DNA of 64,000 nucleotides from Hanleya hanleyi (Eukaryota > Mollusca > Polyplacophora > Lepidopleurida > Hanleyidae): positions 1 to 64,000 of the forward strand of contig JAVTVY010039339.1 of the NCBI GenBank assembly GCA_036873755.1. The letters run 5' to 3'. The notes beneath the pieces are model-generated. The model saw only the letters and a list, made by a program, of their open reading frames with translations. It was not told the origin of the DNA and made no database searches. This document shows positions 9,131-22,800 of this stretch, one piece after another (the stretch's first letter is position 1; the number at the start of each line of letters is the position of its first letter). A program made the position numbers and the translations under genes.

Positions 9131-9430
9131 TTAGGCATTCTCCAGGAGGGATGTTTTAGGCATACTCTAGCGGGGATGTTTTAGGCATACTCCAGCAGAG
9201 ATGTTTTAGGCATACTCCAGCAGGGATGTTTTAGGCATACTCTAGCGGGGATGTTTTACGCATACACCAGCAGGGCTGTTTTATGCATACTCCAGCAGGG
9301 ATCTTTTAGGCATACTCCAGCAGGGATGTTTTAGGCATACTCCAGCAGGGCTGTTTTATGCATACTCCAGCAGGGATGTTTTAGGCATACTCCAGCAGGG
9401 ATGTTTTAGGCATACTCCAGCAGAGATGTT
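9131..9430. repeat. 25-bp minisatellite, about 12 units
   Basis: Units of TTTTAGGCATACTCCAGCAG plus five more bases are repeated head to tail with few changes. Confidence 0.95.
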
Positions 9431-9675
9431 GTGACAATTTCACAAGCTGTTGAAAACAGTAAGAAGCTATCTGTATTGAATATACATTTTCTGGTAACTT
9501 TCAGAGCAGTTAAGGTCTTGTTCAACTGCATGTAACAAATTGACACCGCGATCTTTGGACTTACAGGCATTATGATGGTAATGGATTAGACCTGTGATTG
9601 GGGTGAGTGAGTGAGTGAGGATTAGACCTGTGATTGGGGTGAGTGAGTGAGTGAGGATTAGACCTGTGATTGAGG

Positions 9676-9985
9676 TGAGTGAGTGAGTGAGTGAATAGAT
9701 TTAACATCGCTTTCCGCAATATTTCGGTGATATCGTGACGAACCAACTAAGCACCACCCATCCAGGTTGCATTCCTGTTGCTTCAAAGAAGCAACTCTTT
9801 CAAGCAACATTGAACCAGACACACTATAAAACACTGAGGACAGTATGTAAGACAGACAGGATGCCTATGTAGACGCAATATAAAGACAAGTGGAATTACA
9901 GTGCTCGACAGCACATTATCAAGTTCCTGTTGCTTCTACGCAAAATGCATTGAAGCAACAGGAATCTGTGCCCACCAGGCAGTCC
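9676..9985 (-). mobile_element. Short retroelement with the SINE/LINE-type 3' tail, copy 1
   Basis: On the minus strand the sequence ends in a tail related to that of the SINE and LINE in DOP1 intron 3 (an ATATTGCGGAAAGCGATGTTAAA-like block read in parts, then ACTC repeats). The body is shared with the copy at 10279-10562. Both contain an internal inverted pair built on CCTGTTGCTTC and GAAGCAACAGG. Confidence 0.6.
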
Positions 9986-10278
9986 ATCAACCGCTCACCC
10001 TGTGATTGGAATGCATGAGGAAGAAACAAATACTACATGGCAACTTCTCCAAAAACATTCATATAAGCAGTATACATGGAGAGTGAATGTAGATAATGAG
10101 AATTTAAACATCAAGTTTGCAGGTGTCATGACCTGGCCCTATGATGCTTATCTGCTTCTTCTGTTACCGGAAGTTTGGAAAACTCGCCAACCTTGATCAC
10201 TGGTGGGATACAATGTCATGCACATATAATATGGACTCCAAACACTAACATTACACATTTCATACTTCTCCTTGGCAT

Positions 10279-10562
10279 GGGTGAGTGAGTGAATAGAATT
10301 TAATGTCGCTTTCAACAATATTTCAGCTTTTTCACGACGATCCAACCAAGCACCTTAGCACCAACTAAGAAATCTTTGGAGCAGCATGGAACCAGACATC
10401 CTTCATCCACCCTATAAAACACTGAGGACAGCGCACAAGACACAGACAGGACGCTTACATGGTGCAATAAAGACAAGTGATATTACAGTGCTAAACATCA
10501 CATTATCAAGTTCCTGTTGTTTCTCAGCAAAATGCATTAAAGCAACAGGAACCTGAACCCAC
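10279..10562 (-). mobile_element. Short retroelement with the SINE/LINE-type 3' tail, copy 2
   Basis: Diverged copy of the element at 9676-9985 in the same orientation. It keeps the block CTATAAAACACTGAGGACAG, the GAAGCAACAGG-type inverted pair and the ACTC-type tail. Confidence 0.6.
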
Positions 10563-11430
10563 CCAACCACCCGCCTCTTTCACATGGACCTCCAACATGC
10601 ATATTCTCATGGAACATATTCAATTTTAGCAAAATCAATCTTTCATGGATACAAAATAACTTTAAACAGATAAACTTGGGGGAACAATCTCAAAATATTA
10701 AATCGGTTGGTCATTTGATGACCACTGGAAGCTATCTGATTGAGGAATTCCATCTAGTCCAGACACTATTTCACATAGCCCAACTTTTCTGACAATTGAA
10801 TCACCGAATTTGGAACAGCATACTAATAAAAACATGACAGATGACTCATGAGCAAGGTGAGACATAATAAAAATACTCCGATTACTGAAAGTAGTTTCAT
10901 TTACATCACTGCTGCTAACCTGGTGGACGTACTTGTATTCTTTATCAACACAAAGTGTTTAACCACAGATAGATTTAGTGAAAGGTGAAATGTGTGACAG
11001 GTTGGAAGAATCTGAATTCACATATCCTTGTTCAATCAGTGATACAATTCAAGTGATACAGATGCCTATACTAGTGTCCAAAGTCACCTATCACAGAAAG
11101 CTTTTGGCAGCTGCAATGACAACCTAGTAAATGACAATGAGGTCATCTCTGCAAAAATACAAACTTCAGGAGAATATTTTGAATCCAGCTTTACAGGTAG
11201 AAGAGTTCAGACACTTTCACTTTCACTTTCATATATCTACCCAGTCTTGTCATTCTTGTACGTGAATACTGACTCACACAATCAACCTTTTCTTATAAAT
11301 ACAATATTTACAATAAAATAAACTGTACAATTAATACTGTTCTCCTTTTTTTTGTATGTTGAAGAAACGAACAAACAGACAAATATATATATGTTCTTTG
11401 AGAGCCATTAGAAGTTGAAGAACAAACAAA
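10563..11430. other. No gene recognised
   Basis: AT-rich intergenic sequence downstream of DOP1. I see no coding signal or clear repeat. Confidence 0.5.
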
Positions 11431-11617
11431 TTATTATGGAGAACAACTTCTTTGTTTATTGGCTGGTGACGTTCCGCTGTAGTTACTAACAGCATTTTCA
11501 AACCAACATTTGGTTTGAAAATGCTGTGATTAACTACAGCAGAACGTCAAAAACGCTGTTAGTAACTACAGCGGAACGTCACCAGCTAATAAACAAAGAA
11601 GTTGTTCTCCATAATAA
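11431..11617. mobile_element. Palindromic MITE (187 bp)
   Basis: Nearly the whole segment is one hairpin. The left end TTATTATGGAGAACAACTTC and its reverse complement at the right end extend inward through GACGTTCCGCTGTAGTTACT to the centre near 11,520. Confidence 0.85.
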
Positions 11618-11818
11618 TTCATTTGATTTAAATATATATATACACATACATACATACATATATATATAAATATGCACATGTTGAACCAGTTATTTACCAT
11701 CTTCACAGTATGATGAAGAACTGGACAAGTGTTATTTATTGAAGTCTCCATTAACCATATTCAATTCTCGCCATTAGTGCACTTTTTTAGTTATTTATGA
11801 TAGTCTTATTTTCCCGAT

Positions 11819-12424
11819 TAAAATACACTTCCATATCAAGGTTTATAATACACTTCCATATCAAGGTTTATAATACACTTCCATATCAAGGTTTATAATA
11901 CACTTCCGTATCAAGGTTTATATACACTTCCATATCAAGCTTTATAATACACTTTCATATCAAAGGTTTATAATACACTTCCATATCAAGTTTTAAATAC
12001 ACTTCCATATCAAGGTGCATAAAACACTTCCATATCAAGGTTTATAATACACTTCCATGTCAAAGGTTTATAATACACTTTCATATAAAGGTTTACCATA
12101 CACTTCCATATTAAGGTGTATAAAACACTTCCATTTCAAGGTTTATATACACTTTCATATCAAGGTTTATAATACACTTCCATATCAAGGTTTCTAATAA
12201 ACTTCCATATTAAAGTTTATAATACACTTCCATATCAAGGTGTAAAATACACTTCTATATCAAAGGTTTATAATACACTTCCATGTTAAGGTTTATAATA
12301 CACTTCTATATCAAGGTGTATTACACATTTCCATATCAAAAGTTTCTAATACACTTTCATACCAAGGTGTATAATACACCTCCATATGAAGGTGTATAAT
12401 ACACTGCCATATAAAGGTTTATAC
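11819..12424. repeat. AT-rich 25-bp minisatellite, about 24 units
   Basis: Degenerate units of ACACTTCCATATCAAGGTTT plus ATAAT are repeated. Unit length varies slightly and several units have single-base changes. Confidence 0.95.
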
Positions 12425-12646
12425 TGCACATCACTGGAGTAAAATGTTTCGCACGTACAAAGAGAAATATAAAATAAAAGATATTTTCAACCATCACTAT
12501 TAATACATGTATATACATTTTTCATCAGTATTGCACAATCATCGAATGACAATATTGTATATATTAATATTGCAATGGAGTATGGACACCGGTAAGACAT
12601 TGCTAAAGGGCTACCAGTATGACTTGCCAAACTTATCAAGTCAGCA

Positions 12647-12866
12647 TACGGTAATTACCCTAATAATACAATCACAGGAAGTTCACTTTTCAACTCTATT
12701 ATTATAACACAGAAAAAAGTAACATTCCCATTCTTCATTAAAATTGAAGAAAAGTCATATAATGTATAAATGTGACACTTTGTAGCAGGTGCCATGGAGA
12801 ATAAGGCCAGATTTATGCCATTTGTGCTGCACTTCCGGTGATCGAATTATTAGGGGAATTACCGTA
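12647..12866. mobile_element. MITE with about 38-bp inverted ends
   Basis: The left end TACGGTAATTACCCTAATAA and following bases through CACAGGAAGT match the reverse complement of 12829-12866, with a few mismatches. Related end fragments occur in DOP1 intron 7 near 37,050-37,120 and 37,925. Confidence 0.65.
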
Positions 12867-12938
12867 CCAAAGCTTCATATGATTTTTACTTTTGTTCACG
12901 TTATTGTTCATCTGGCTCCATACTTCACATTCTCAGAG

Positions 12939-12944
12939 TTTATT
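12939..12944 (-). terminator. Possible DOP1 polyadenylation signal (AATAAA)
   Basis: This is the first canonical AATAAA on the minus strand after the DOP1 stop, 634 nt downstream of it. A nearer ATTAAA lies around 13,130, so the true 3' end is undecided. Confidence 0.3.
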
Positions 12945-13577
12945 GTGATACAAATCTGTTATTGCCTGGAGAAATAAAATATGAGCAATGACTACTTCCA
13001 AAACAGAATAGTTACCACAAGAGAAATGAAACAGCCATGTCGGTCCAAAACAAATTAATTGAAAATAAATGGTGATTGAGTTGACAAATCGAACATTTCT
13101 ACAAGATTTTTCAACAAACAAAATAACATTTTAATTGTAGAGACAGAAGAAAGATTGATTAAATCAGAAGCAAATTGACGAACAGCTATTACTTGCTATT
13201 TCTACTTAAGATCTCAAAAACAGTTTGACAAAAAAAAGAAAAATATTCCAAGAGAACAAAATTGACTTCGAATTCTGTCCAAGTCCTTAAGAATTTGACT
13301 TCTTTATCAGAGGGAAGATCACTGATCAACCATTTACAGTGTGCACCTATTTAACAGAATTACTCAATATTGCCTGTTACTATACATGTACAGTGATAAG
13401 GGTTTAATCAACTATGCTTGAGATCAAAAAGAACGGTGTGACTTGAAGGACTTTCCGAGGTCAAACACAATGGAAAATTGCATAATCGGGTCATAACATT
13501 TGGTAGGTTAGATATATTTGTGTGTATCAGCAGACATATGAGAGATGGGTAAAGTATGCTGGCAGTGTACTGTCTGT

Positions 13578-13892
13578 CTATGATGATGACATAAACTCCA
13601 GAAAATCTCTCTCCACCATGTATTCTATATACTGGTGAGGGGTACGATAATTCCCGCTGGTCTGGAAATCAGCATTTCTCGAGATCAGACCAAACTCTGG
13701 TGCAGACTTGGACTTGGGTAGGTTTCTGTTGGAGTCCAACTGGTGTCCAGCATTCACCTTGACAGTATCCCGCTGGTCCAGCATGCACAACGTGTTGAAG
13801 AATGACTGTAGTTCTATCAGAGATCTCAGGTGTGATATTGTTAACAGTGGTTTCCTCGGACTTCTCAACAACACTGGCGAGTCATCTTGTAA
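13578..13892 (-). CDS. DOP1: DOP1 last coding exon
   Basis: Encodes residues 2386-2489 and the TAG stop. It contains '[20 protein letters not shown]' and ends '[14 protein letters not shown]', the usual C-terminal signature of DOP1 proteins. Acceptor TTCTGTTCCAG|TTA. Confidence 0.95.
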   Translation of the reverse strand, partial: LQDDSPVLLRSPRKPLLTISHLRSLIELQSFFNTLCMLDQRDTVKVNAGHQLDSNRNLPKSKSAPEFGLISRNADFQTSGNYRTPHQYIEYMVERDFLEFMSSS

Positions 13893-16800
13893 CTGGAACA
13901 GAAGAACACAGAGGAGAATATAGTGTTACTGTACAAAGAAGACTGATAGATTACTATCTATTCTTGTACACACATTCTCTCATTCTCAGAGTTTGTAACT
14001 TCCTCGGACTGAATTGGGATGAAAAATGTGAAGCGGATATACATTCAGTGTTTACTGAATTTGATGGACAAACAAAACATGAATCTGCATAAGATAGGTC
14101 ACATGATAGGTCATGAGGCGTGCAAGCTGTATGCTGCATTTTAACCCCAATACAATGAGAGGGTACAGGTCTTGAATTCAAGAATGTGAAACCATGAATT
14201 ACAGGATGGTTCATCTTAATTACTCATAATAAAGCATTCTCTATAATTGCTGGCAGGCAGAAGATCAAGGATGATATAAATGCATTTTTCTCATACCTTG
14301 TTGTTTAACAGTCTGGCTATTCGGACAATGTGAGGCACGAAGGTTGGTTTAGTCCATGCTTTCTGTTGTTTTAGGTCTTCATCTTCCTCCGTACTGTCCT
14401 CACCAATGAAAGCCCAGCGATATCTGTAAAATATTAACAGTGATATTTATACAACACTTTATCTGTACAATATTAACAGTGATATCTGTACATTAACAAA
14501 CTCATATGAGGGATCAAAGAGTCTGAGGTACAATCCATGGTAAAATTTTCTTTTCTTGTGGCACATAATGTAATATTATCATATAGTGCTGTCCCACTGA
14601 AATATCATGCTGTAGACAGACAATACACCCCACTCAGTCACATTATATTGACACCGAGCAAACCAGTCCTTGTCCTATCCTCTTAATGCTGAGTGTAAGC
14701 GAGGAAGCAGCAAGTTCCATTTTTCAAGTCTTTGGTATGACCCGGCCTGGGATTGAACCCAGTACCTACTGCTTATGAGGCCGACGCTCTAACCATTAGG
14801 CCACCGCAGTGCGGTCAGTGGATGTATGACCAGAGTAATATCAAATGTACTGAGCATAAAAGTAGATGTTTAACGAGTGCTGCATCATTTCGAGTTCATA
14901 TAACACAGATGCTCTCTAGCTTCCCAAACGCATCTCCAACCCACATCATCTCCCCCTTCCCCCCATTTTCAAAAGAAAAATTCCTAGTTCAGAAATACGA
15001 ATGTTTGAAATATGCAAACCTCCATTTTGCTCTGAGTGGGTGAATACTATATTCCCCCTCAAGCCTTGGGGCATCGGCGGACAAAAGAAAACAAAGCTGG
15101 AATGGACAGACACAAGGACTAGTGACCACATGGATGGATGGGCAGGTGCATAACTAAGATGCTCCACTGTATTTGCAGGGAACATAATCAATCACAGAAA
15201 CATGGGGGCTATAGAGACTCACAATTGGAACTGAGGTATGACATCAGCAGGTAGTGTCAGAGCCATGTCCAGTAGTTTACAGGCACTGAGATAGAGCTGT
15301 AACCAGGTGGGGTTGTTATGGGCATTCAAACCGTTGCCCAAGTGGGCCCATGAGGAGTCCAGGGCTGCAATCCTCTGAAGTTGAGCTCTGTTGATAGAGA
15401 AAAGACATTCATGAATAAATCTAATGGTTTGAAAGCTGTTTGTCTTCCTACATGACCAGCCATCTGAAGTGACGGGACGAGATGTACATAAAAAGAACAG
15501 AGAGATACAGTTATATGTATAAGAGTATACAAATATGCCTGTTTCTTTAGCAGCAGTACCATGAAGCAGCTACATAAGAAATCAATATATATATAATTAG
15601 CCAAAGTGATTAATAGTGTCAGCATATTTTAGAGAATGCATACAGCACATATAAATATACCATTCTCGGGCTATCATTGGTTTTAACCTCCTCTTCTGAT
15701 AAAAGATACTGATTGGCATAAAGTCCTTGCATACAAGGCTTTGAAGGGTTTATTAATGAGAGGTTATCACACTTACGTCAGGAGATTAACCCATGATAGC
15801 AGGAGAATGGAAGAACTCTATTTAAAGGACACAATTACAAATGTATTAACACAATTTGGAGATTATTTACAGACACCACACACAAATATGTCACCACAGT
15901 AATACCACAGGAGAATATAAACAACACAGATTGACCTGAATAATCGAGTCCACACATCACACATAAAGTTGCAATCTTGAGACAAATTTAGTTTGCCCAG
16001 AATACAGATAACTGCTATGTGTGAGTTATTTACATGTAAGTAGAGCTAAATGTTAATTCCTAATCAACCTTTATGGAAACTTTTTGATTGGCAGGATTTT
16101 CTTTCAATTTTGTCCACAAACCAATGAAAATGTTGGATTTCTATTTGAAAACTTGAATTGACCAATCAAGCGCTTAATGACAGGAACAAATCCCATGATT
16201 CATTGTTGTTTCTACAAAACCTAAGAAAACTTGTTGCCCAATGACGAATTATGAACTAGTATGTCTAGTTTAAGATAATGGTACAGACCATTGCTATTAT
16301 GCAAATGAATGTAGCACTGCATAAAACTTCTGTAGTGTTCAATTGAGGGGTGCTGCATTCTGGCTTGCATTATAATTTGTGATATTCATTAAACTTTTAT
16401 GTTAGAATTTTGATTTCTTTAATCAGATACTGAACTGTTAGAATATCAATGTATGAATAGATGCCAAAATTGGATCAGAAACTTGTGCAATGAGAATTCT
16501 ATTCTAATTTTTTTTTTTTTTTGGAAAGTGAGGTAAGATTTCATATATTCAGTTATTGTTAAGATGACACTGTTTTTTTGTGAAACACAGATACTGTCTA
16601 TTTCAAAGAGTACAGTAATGCAGTCTAATTTATTGGAATCAAATCAATTATCTTCAGCACATAACCTATTTTGTTGTTAAAAAGAGTGCAAATGGTGAAT
16701 TTTAAATCCTTCATTTGAGTAACTGTAACAGCTTTTATAAAATCAAAATGGCCTTATAGCATAGCACAAACTTTGTTTACTAACTGAACATTCCATCCAA

Positions 16801-19800
16801 CCACTATTGAATGTATCACTCATAATTGATTTCAAAACACCACAACAACACGACAAATCATTCTCATCACTGATCAGGCAAGTTTTCACTTTGAAGAAAT
16901 TTATTCAGAAAATAAACTGCATTATTCTTTGAAAAACACGGTAGTGTTGGATTGGAACTCGCGACCCTCTGAGTTTTGCTGCATTTCTCAGAGTTTTGCA
17001 CCAACTTTCCAGCAGTAAATACAAGCGCTCTAGACCACTTTGCCACCTCAACTCACATTGTAGCTCTCCTGAACAATTGATATGATGACAATAATGCTTT
17101 GAACCACTAAAGTTCAGTAAGACCATTTAATGTTTAATCACGTCTACATATAAACTAAGTGTTAATACTTCTATTAATAAGTATAACATACTTTAATGTA
17201 TCATTGACAAAAAAAGCAAAGACATCCAATAATGTTAAACATCCAATCACAACCAAGCAGTAGTTCGTTTCAGAGCCAGCAGTTTAGTGTATGGTATGTA
17301 AAATTTATCAGTTAGTTCTACAGCTATCTGATTTGCATGTAAGTGTAGAAACAATGTTATGTGACTAGTATGATAAATGGTATGACTGGGTGTTATGTGA
17401 CTAGTATGATAAATGGTATGACTGGGTGTTATGTGACTAGTATGATAAATGGTATGACTGGGTGTTATGTGACTAGTATGATAAATGGTATGACTGGGTG
17501 TTATGTGACTAGTATGATAAATGGTATGACTGGGTGTTATGTGACTAGTATCATAAATGGTATGACTGGGACTGGCTGGTATATACTGATACATGTATGT
17601 ACCAATCAGCTGTCATTTTCATCATAAACCATAATTCTCCCTCTCTATCTCCATTTTCACCAATACTTGGTTTTTATATATCGGCTAGTTGAAAGAATGT
17701 TCTGTTAACAACATGAAAGTAGGCTTTTTAGTTTTCTGATATCCCTTTGTAAAGCCTGGGTGAATTTAGCAAATGGTCATTCATCAGTTTTCTAATATGC
17801 TTTTGTTCAGCCTGTGTTAATTTACCAATGGTCAGTCATCTTGCTGATTGCCAAGTGTTGAAATGAAACTGAAGCACCATGGGTACTCTCTACACTCGAC
17901 AGCATGGCTACTCTGTACACTTGACAGCATGGCTACTCTGTACACTTGACAGCATGGCTACTCTCTACACTCGACAGCATGGCTACTCTGTACACTTGAC
18001 AGCATGGCTACTCTGTACACTCGACAGCATGGCTACTCTGTACATGTACACTCGACAGCATGGCTACTCTGTACATTTTACAGCATGGCTACTCTGTACA
18101 TTTTACAGCATGGCTACTCTGTACACTTGACAGCATGGCTACTCTGTGCACTTGACAGCATGGCTACTCTGTACACTTGACAGCATGGCTACTCTGTACA
18201 CTCGACAGCATGGCTACTCTGTACACTCGACAGCATGGCTACTCTGTACATTTTACAGCATGGCTACTCTGTACATTTTACAGCATGGCTACTCTATACA
18301 CTTGACAACATGGCTACTCTACACTTGACAGCATGGCTACTCTGTGCACTTGACAGCATGGCTACTCTGTGCACTTGACAGCATGGCTACTCTGTAACTA
18401 TATTACACCCAGTTGTATTATGGATATTACAAATGATACTGTCAAATAGAAAACTCTCATAGTATGTTAATGGAACATCCTTTCAATTTAGCTCACTTAT
18501 AAAATGACTGAAGAGAATATCTAGGCTTTGTCTCTAAATTCCAGCCCACTTGTACCATTCACGATTCTGTAGAGTGTTGGAAGTCTGGTTCATATTTGTG
18601 GACATGTTATTTTTTGTTAGAGCATTACATTCTAAGTTAACTATGTTATTTGGTTCGGAATTTACATCAATGTTATTAAGCATACTCAGTCGGTCCTGTG
18701 ATGGAAAGATTAGATTCCTTTCCACAAAGTTCACCATTGAGATCACGATGATTACTCAATTAGCAGAACACAAGCTGTCTCTCCAAGCAGGAAAGATTGA
18801 CATTATTTATCATTAACTGGTGGTGGTTGGCTCACATAATTAATGCATTTTCATTATTTGTTAAGGAACAACAGACTTATTTTGAGGTGTCCTGCTCTGA
18901 AACACATAACTTGAAAGCAAATCAATTTTGATAGTCAATTGACATCCATCATGCAGCCAGTCAGGCAGGAGATATTCATTCACTGTAACGACACAGGGGA
19001 ACTTGTAACTCGATTCTAGTACATCTATATGTACTCCTTGTGACTAGCATTAGAAGGTAAATACTGGGATCACAGACAATAGGTGACAATAAAAGAGTGT
19101 AGCTTGTGTGGTGAGTTAAGCAACAATACCTGGACCTCGTCTTCAAAAGAAAGCTGATGTCAAAAGTAAAATTGATGGAGAATAATGAATAAGTGGCATG
19201 AGTGACTAAGGTGTGACATGAACATCAGAAACAGAAGAACATGAGAATTAAACCCATGAAGATACAGACAGAACAAGTGGTCTTCTCTATTGTTGTGTCA
19301 CAGTAACGGGTGATCTACAAAAAATATATTGATCCAAACCCGGTTCATACAAAGGGATGATGACATGGGAAAGGGGATAATCCTGTTATTTCAGGGACTT
19401 AAATGCAAGCCAAACTTAATATGGCTGATGATGGGTGCACAAATTCTGAAAAATTCAGAGAACTCCCAAAGTCAGGCAACTAGGTACATGTATGCTCTGC
19501 CTCAACTGTGTAACTGAATTCGAGCAAACTGTATCATGTTTTATATTTCAAACCTCTGTGAGTCCAAATGGGAGTATATTCACTGAAATCTCATCAGTTG
19601 AATAATACATGCACATGTATTTTAAAATCTATGTCAAAAGACACGGTCCTACATAAGATGGCTGTTTGAGACGGTCTATTCCAACTCCACCATTGGTGTT
19701 GGCCAGTGGAACAGTGATTATTCCTCCCTTCCCAAAACTGACAACATCAAATTTGATAGAAACTTCACCTGTGAACTGTCACATGTAAAACTATTCTTTG

Positions 19801-22800
19801 AAGCCAAAGGTATACCAGTATATGTTTTTATTTTCAAATGGAGAATGACAAGTGGTTGACTGTGTTTAATACCATTTGAAACAGTTGTTAACAAGTACAG
19901 CTAAAGAATTTATCAATTTGTTCAAGGCGTCAAATGGCATCATCATGGGGAATCAGTAGAATCATTCCATGGAGCAGGGGAGTTAATAACACATTGACAT
20001 AGCACATTCATCATTGCCTTAATCCTATATTTCCATCAACATATCCCAAATTTTATATATATCACCAGAGTTATTCAGTCAGAATATAGTAGCATGAACA
20101 GCACAAAGTTTCAAAGGAAAACGATGAAGCCTTACCCACAAATAAAACAGAAGCCTTACCCACAAATAAAAACAGAAGCCTTACCCACAAATAAAAACAA
20201 TAATTTCAAAATATGCTTTCAATTTATCACATGATGGGTTCTAAACATTCCAATCCCAGTCAAAATCATAGGAATAACTTACTTGAATTCATCAGTTTCT
20301 GTGGATAACTCCTGCTCTATTTGTAAGAAGACATGCACCTGAAAATTAAAACTGACAGAATAAGAACTCACACACACCCAGGTAATAGACCAAGACCAAA
20401 AACAACATGAATTGCAGGCAAGCACCTAAAAAGTGCGTGGACCCCACCGCCTGTTTTGTTTTAGTCAAGTAGGATCAGGGCTGCATCTAGAGCCAATTTA
20501 GTTTCGGAAAACATATGGGTGCCCAAAACTCAAATGAAACAAAAAACGAAAGTGTTGTTGTTCAATTTGAAAGGATTTCTGAAGGAATACTCCTAGAAAA
20601 AGCTTCTGGGAGCCTCAATATCGATCTGATTGCATAGCTGGGTATTGAATTTCAATTAATAAACCTCTGTTTTGTGATTGATCACATGCTCTTTGCACCG
20701 AAATTCAGTTAAAAAAATTGGACCCTCAATAATGAATTACGAAAAGGAACTGGGAGTTTAGGATCGGAACCTGCAAAAAATCCTTGGATACCGTATATAA
20801 CAGACTTTGGTTTCACCTGAGTGGTGTGCTGGGATTACAGCATGCAAGAAAGTGTAGCACTATCAGTGGCAATTTATGCATTGCACAAGTGTGATAACAA
20901 GTAAACACACTTATTGACACAGGTCCACCCTTATCATTATTTTGTTTGGGGGGGGGGGAGCATAAGCTCCAGGTATGCAAATTGCCTCCAAATTGCTCAG
21001 AGTCAGGCTAAAAATGGGCTCTCCTAATCACTCGTTTTAAATAATTTCCAAGGTACAGTAACATGTTTGGTGACAAAAATTGAAGCATTATGCTGTACCA
21101 GTTAAATGTGTGGACACAAATATGGTTCATGCAAAAGTTTTAGGATAAATCATATGATGTAGAATAGAATGATTTAATAGCAAAATTAAAGAAAAATGTC
21201 CTTCATTGAATGAGAATCTTGAATGGACCAGGCTTTCTTGTATCAGGGAACCTTTAAAATTCACACTGAAACATGCAATGAAGGGTTCCCGATGGGCAAA
21301 AGCTAAGCCATCAATAAATAATAATAAAAAAAAAATTAAAAATTATGAAATCATCACAGCCATCTAAAAATCTAATCATTTCATCAGTCAACATTCAGAA
21401 AGCTCTCACCAAAGTTTTGTCAGGCCCGACTTGATAGATCTGCAGATATTCAGCGGACAAGATCATGTTGATGGGCATAGATAACAGTGCAAAAACTGAG
21501 CCATCAATAAATAATAAAAAAAAAAATTAAAAATCATGAAATCATCATAGCCATCTGAAAATCTAATCATTTCATCAGTCAACATTCAGGAAGCTCTCAC
21601 CAAAGTTTGGTCAGGCCCGACTTCATAGATCTGCAGATATTCAGCGGACAAGAACATGTTGACGGACGGACGGACGAACGGACGGACGCTAGGACGGACG
21701 GACGTACGTACGTACATGGCAACGACAAGACCCCACAGCCCTATGGGCTGAGGGGTAAAAAGAAGAATAAAGTTCCCTTTCGCATAGATTCTGAGAATTA
21801 AATTGACCATAACATAAATATATGAAATGACTAAAATGAACAAATGTCTCAATGATAAATCTAAGCATAGTGCATCTAATATGGAACTTCTTTTTTTTAT
21901 ACAGTCTGAAGAAATTAATTTGATAGTGGAGATACCGCCTGAATCCACTTTAATGAATTGGTCATTAGAACATAAAAAAATCATTTAAAAAAAATAATAA
22001 CATTCAAAGGCTCGTTATTGGAAAAGGCTCGTTATTGGAAAACTGAAAGTTGTGAATATTTAATAGTGATTGCTTTTACATTTACAAAAATTTGTATGTT
22101 TTATGTGACGGACAAGTTTCTGCCCAGTTAGTCAACAGCAATACTGAAAGTGCGAGTGAATGATACCATTTCAGTGATCATAGTCGGCCAGAGAGAGGTC
22201 AGGTGTTGAGGGGACATCCTGAGGATGAGCACACGGAAACACAGGAACACCTGAGCCATCACGCTAGGCACCTGGGGCAGACGTAAACTCTCTGACAGAC
22301 GTTCTGAAACATGGATATAAGGGAGGGAATCAATACAGTAATTTATGTCACCTGAATTTACTACATTTATTAGAGTGTGAAACAGAAGTGATACATTATT
22401 GACTAGTTGTTCAATATCATTTGAATATAGAATTAAATCCAAAAGAAACTATTATGCTCATGTTGGCAAGTGAAATTGACCCCGATAGTTAAGAAATATT
22501 TGACCTGTAAGGCTTGATATTGAAATATGATGTGAATAATAACACTTTTGTGATCGGGCTGTTCCAGAATATGTACATCGAAGGGGAGGGGAGTGGGTGG
22601 AAAGCGGGGAGGGGAAGCCGCTTGTACATTTTTCTGGGACAATCCTTGATATTTTTCTGATACTAAGTATGCCCAGTCTGTCAATGAATGTGTGTTGAGT
22701 GTTACCTTGTATGTCTGGCATGTTCCTCTGGTACTGGTCCGGCTCACTACAGTATAGGGTGAAGGCCAGACGTTTGAGGAGCAAGGCCCGCTGTTCAAAC

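Noticed and set aside
14730..14816. tRNA gene
   Set aside because: It has A and B boxes, but the acceptor and anticodon stems do not pair properly and the sequence continues into a SINE body shared with the copy at 46.8-48.5 kb.
17247..18328. Repetitive ORFs ([13 protein letters not shown] and [20 protein letters not shown] types)
   Set aside because: They are readings of the 36-bp and 25-bp minisatellites in DOP1 intron 23.
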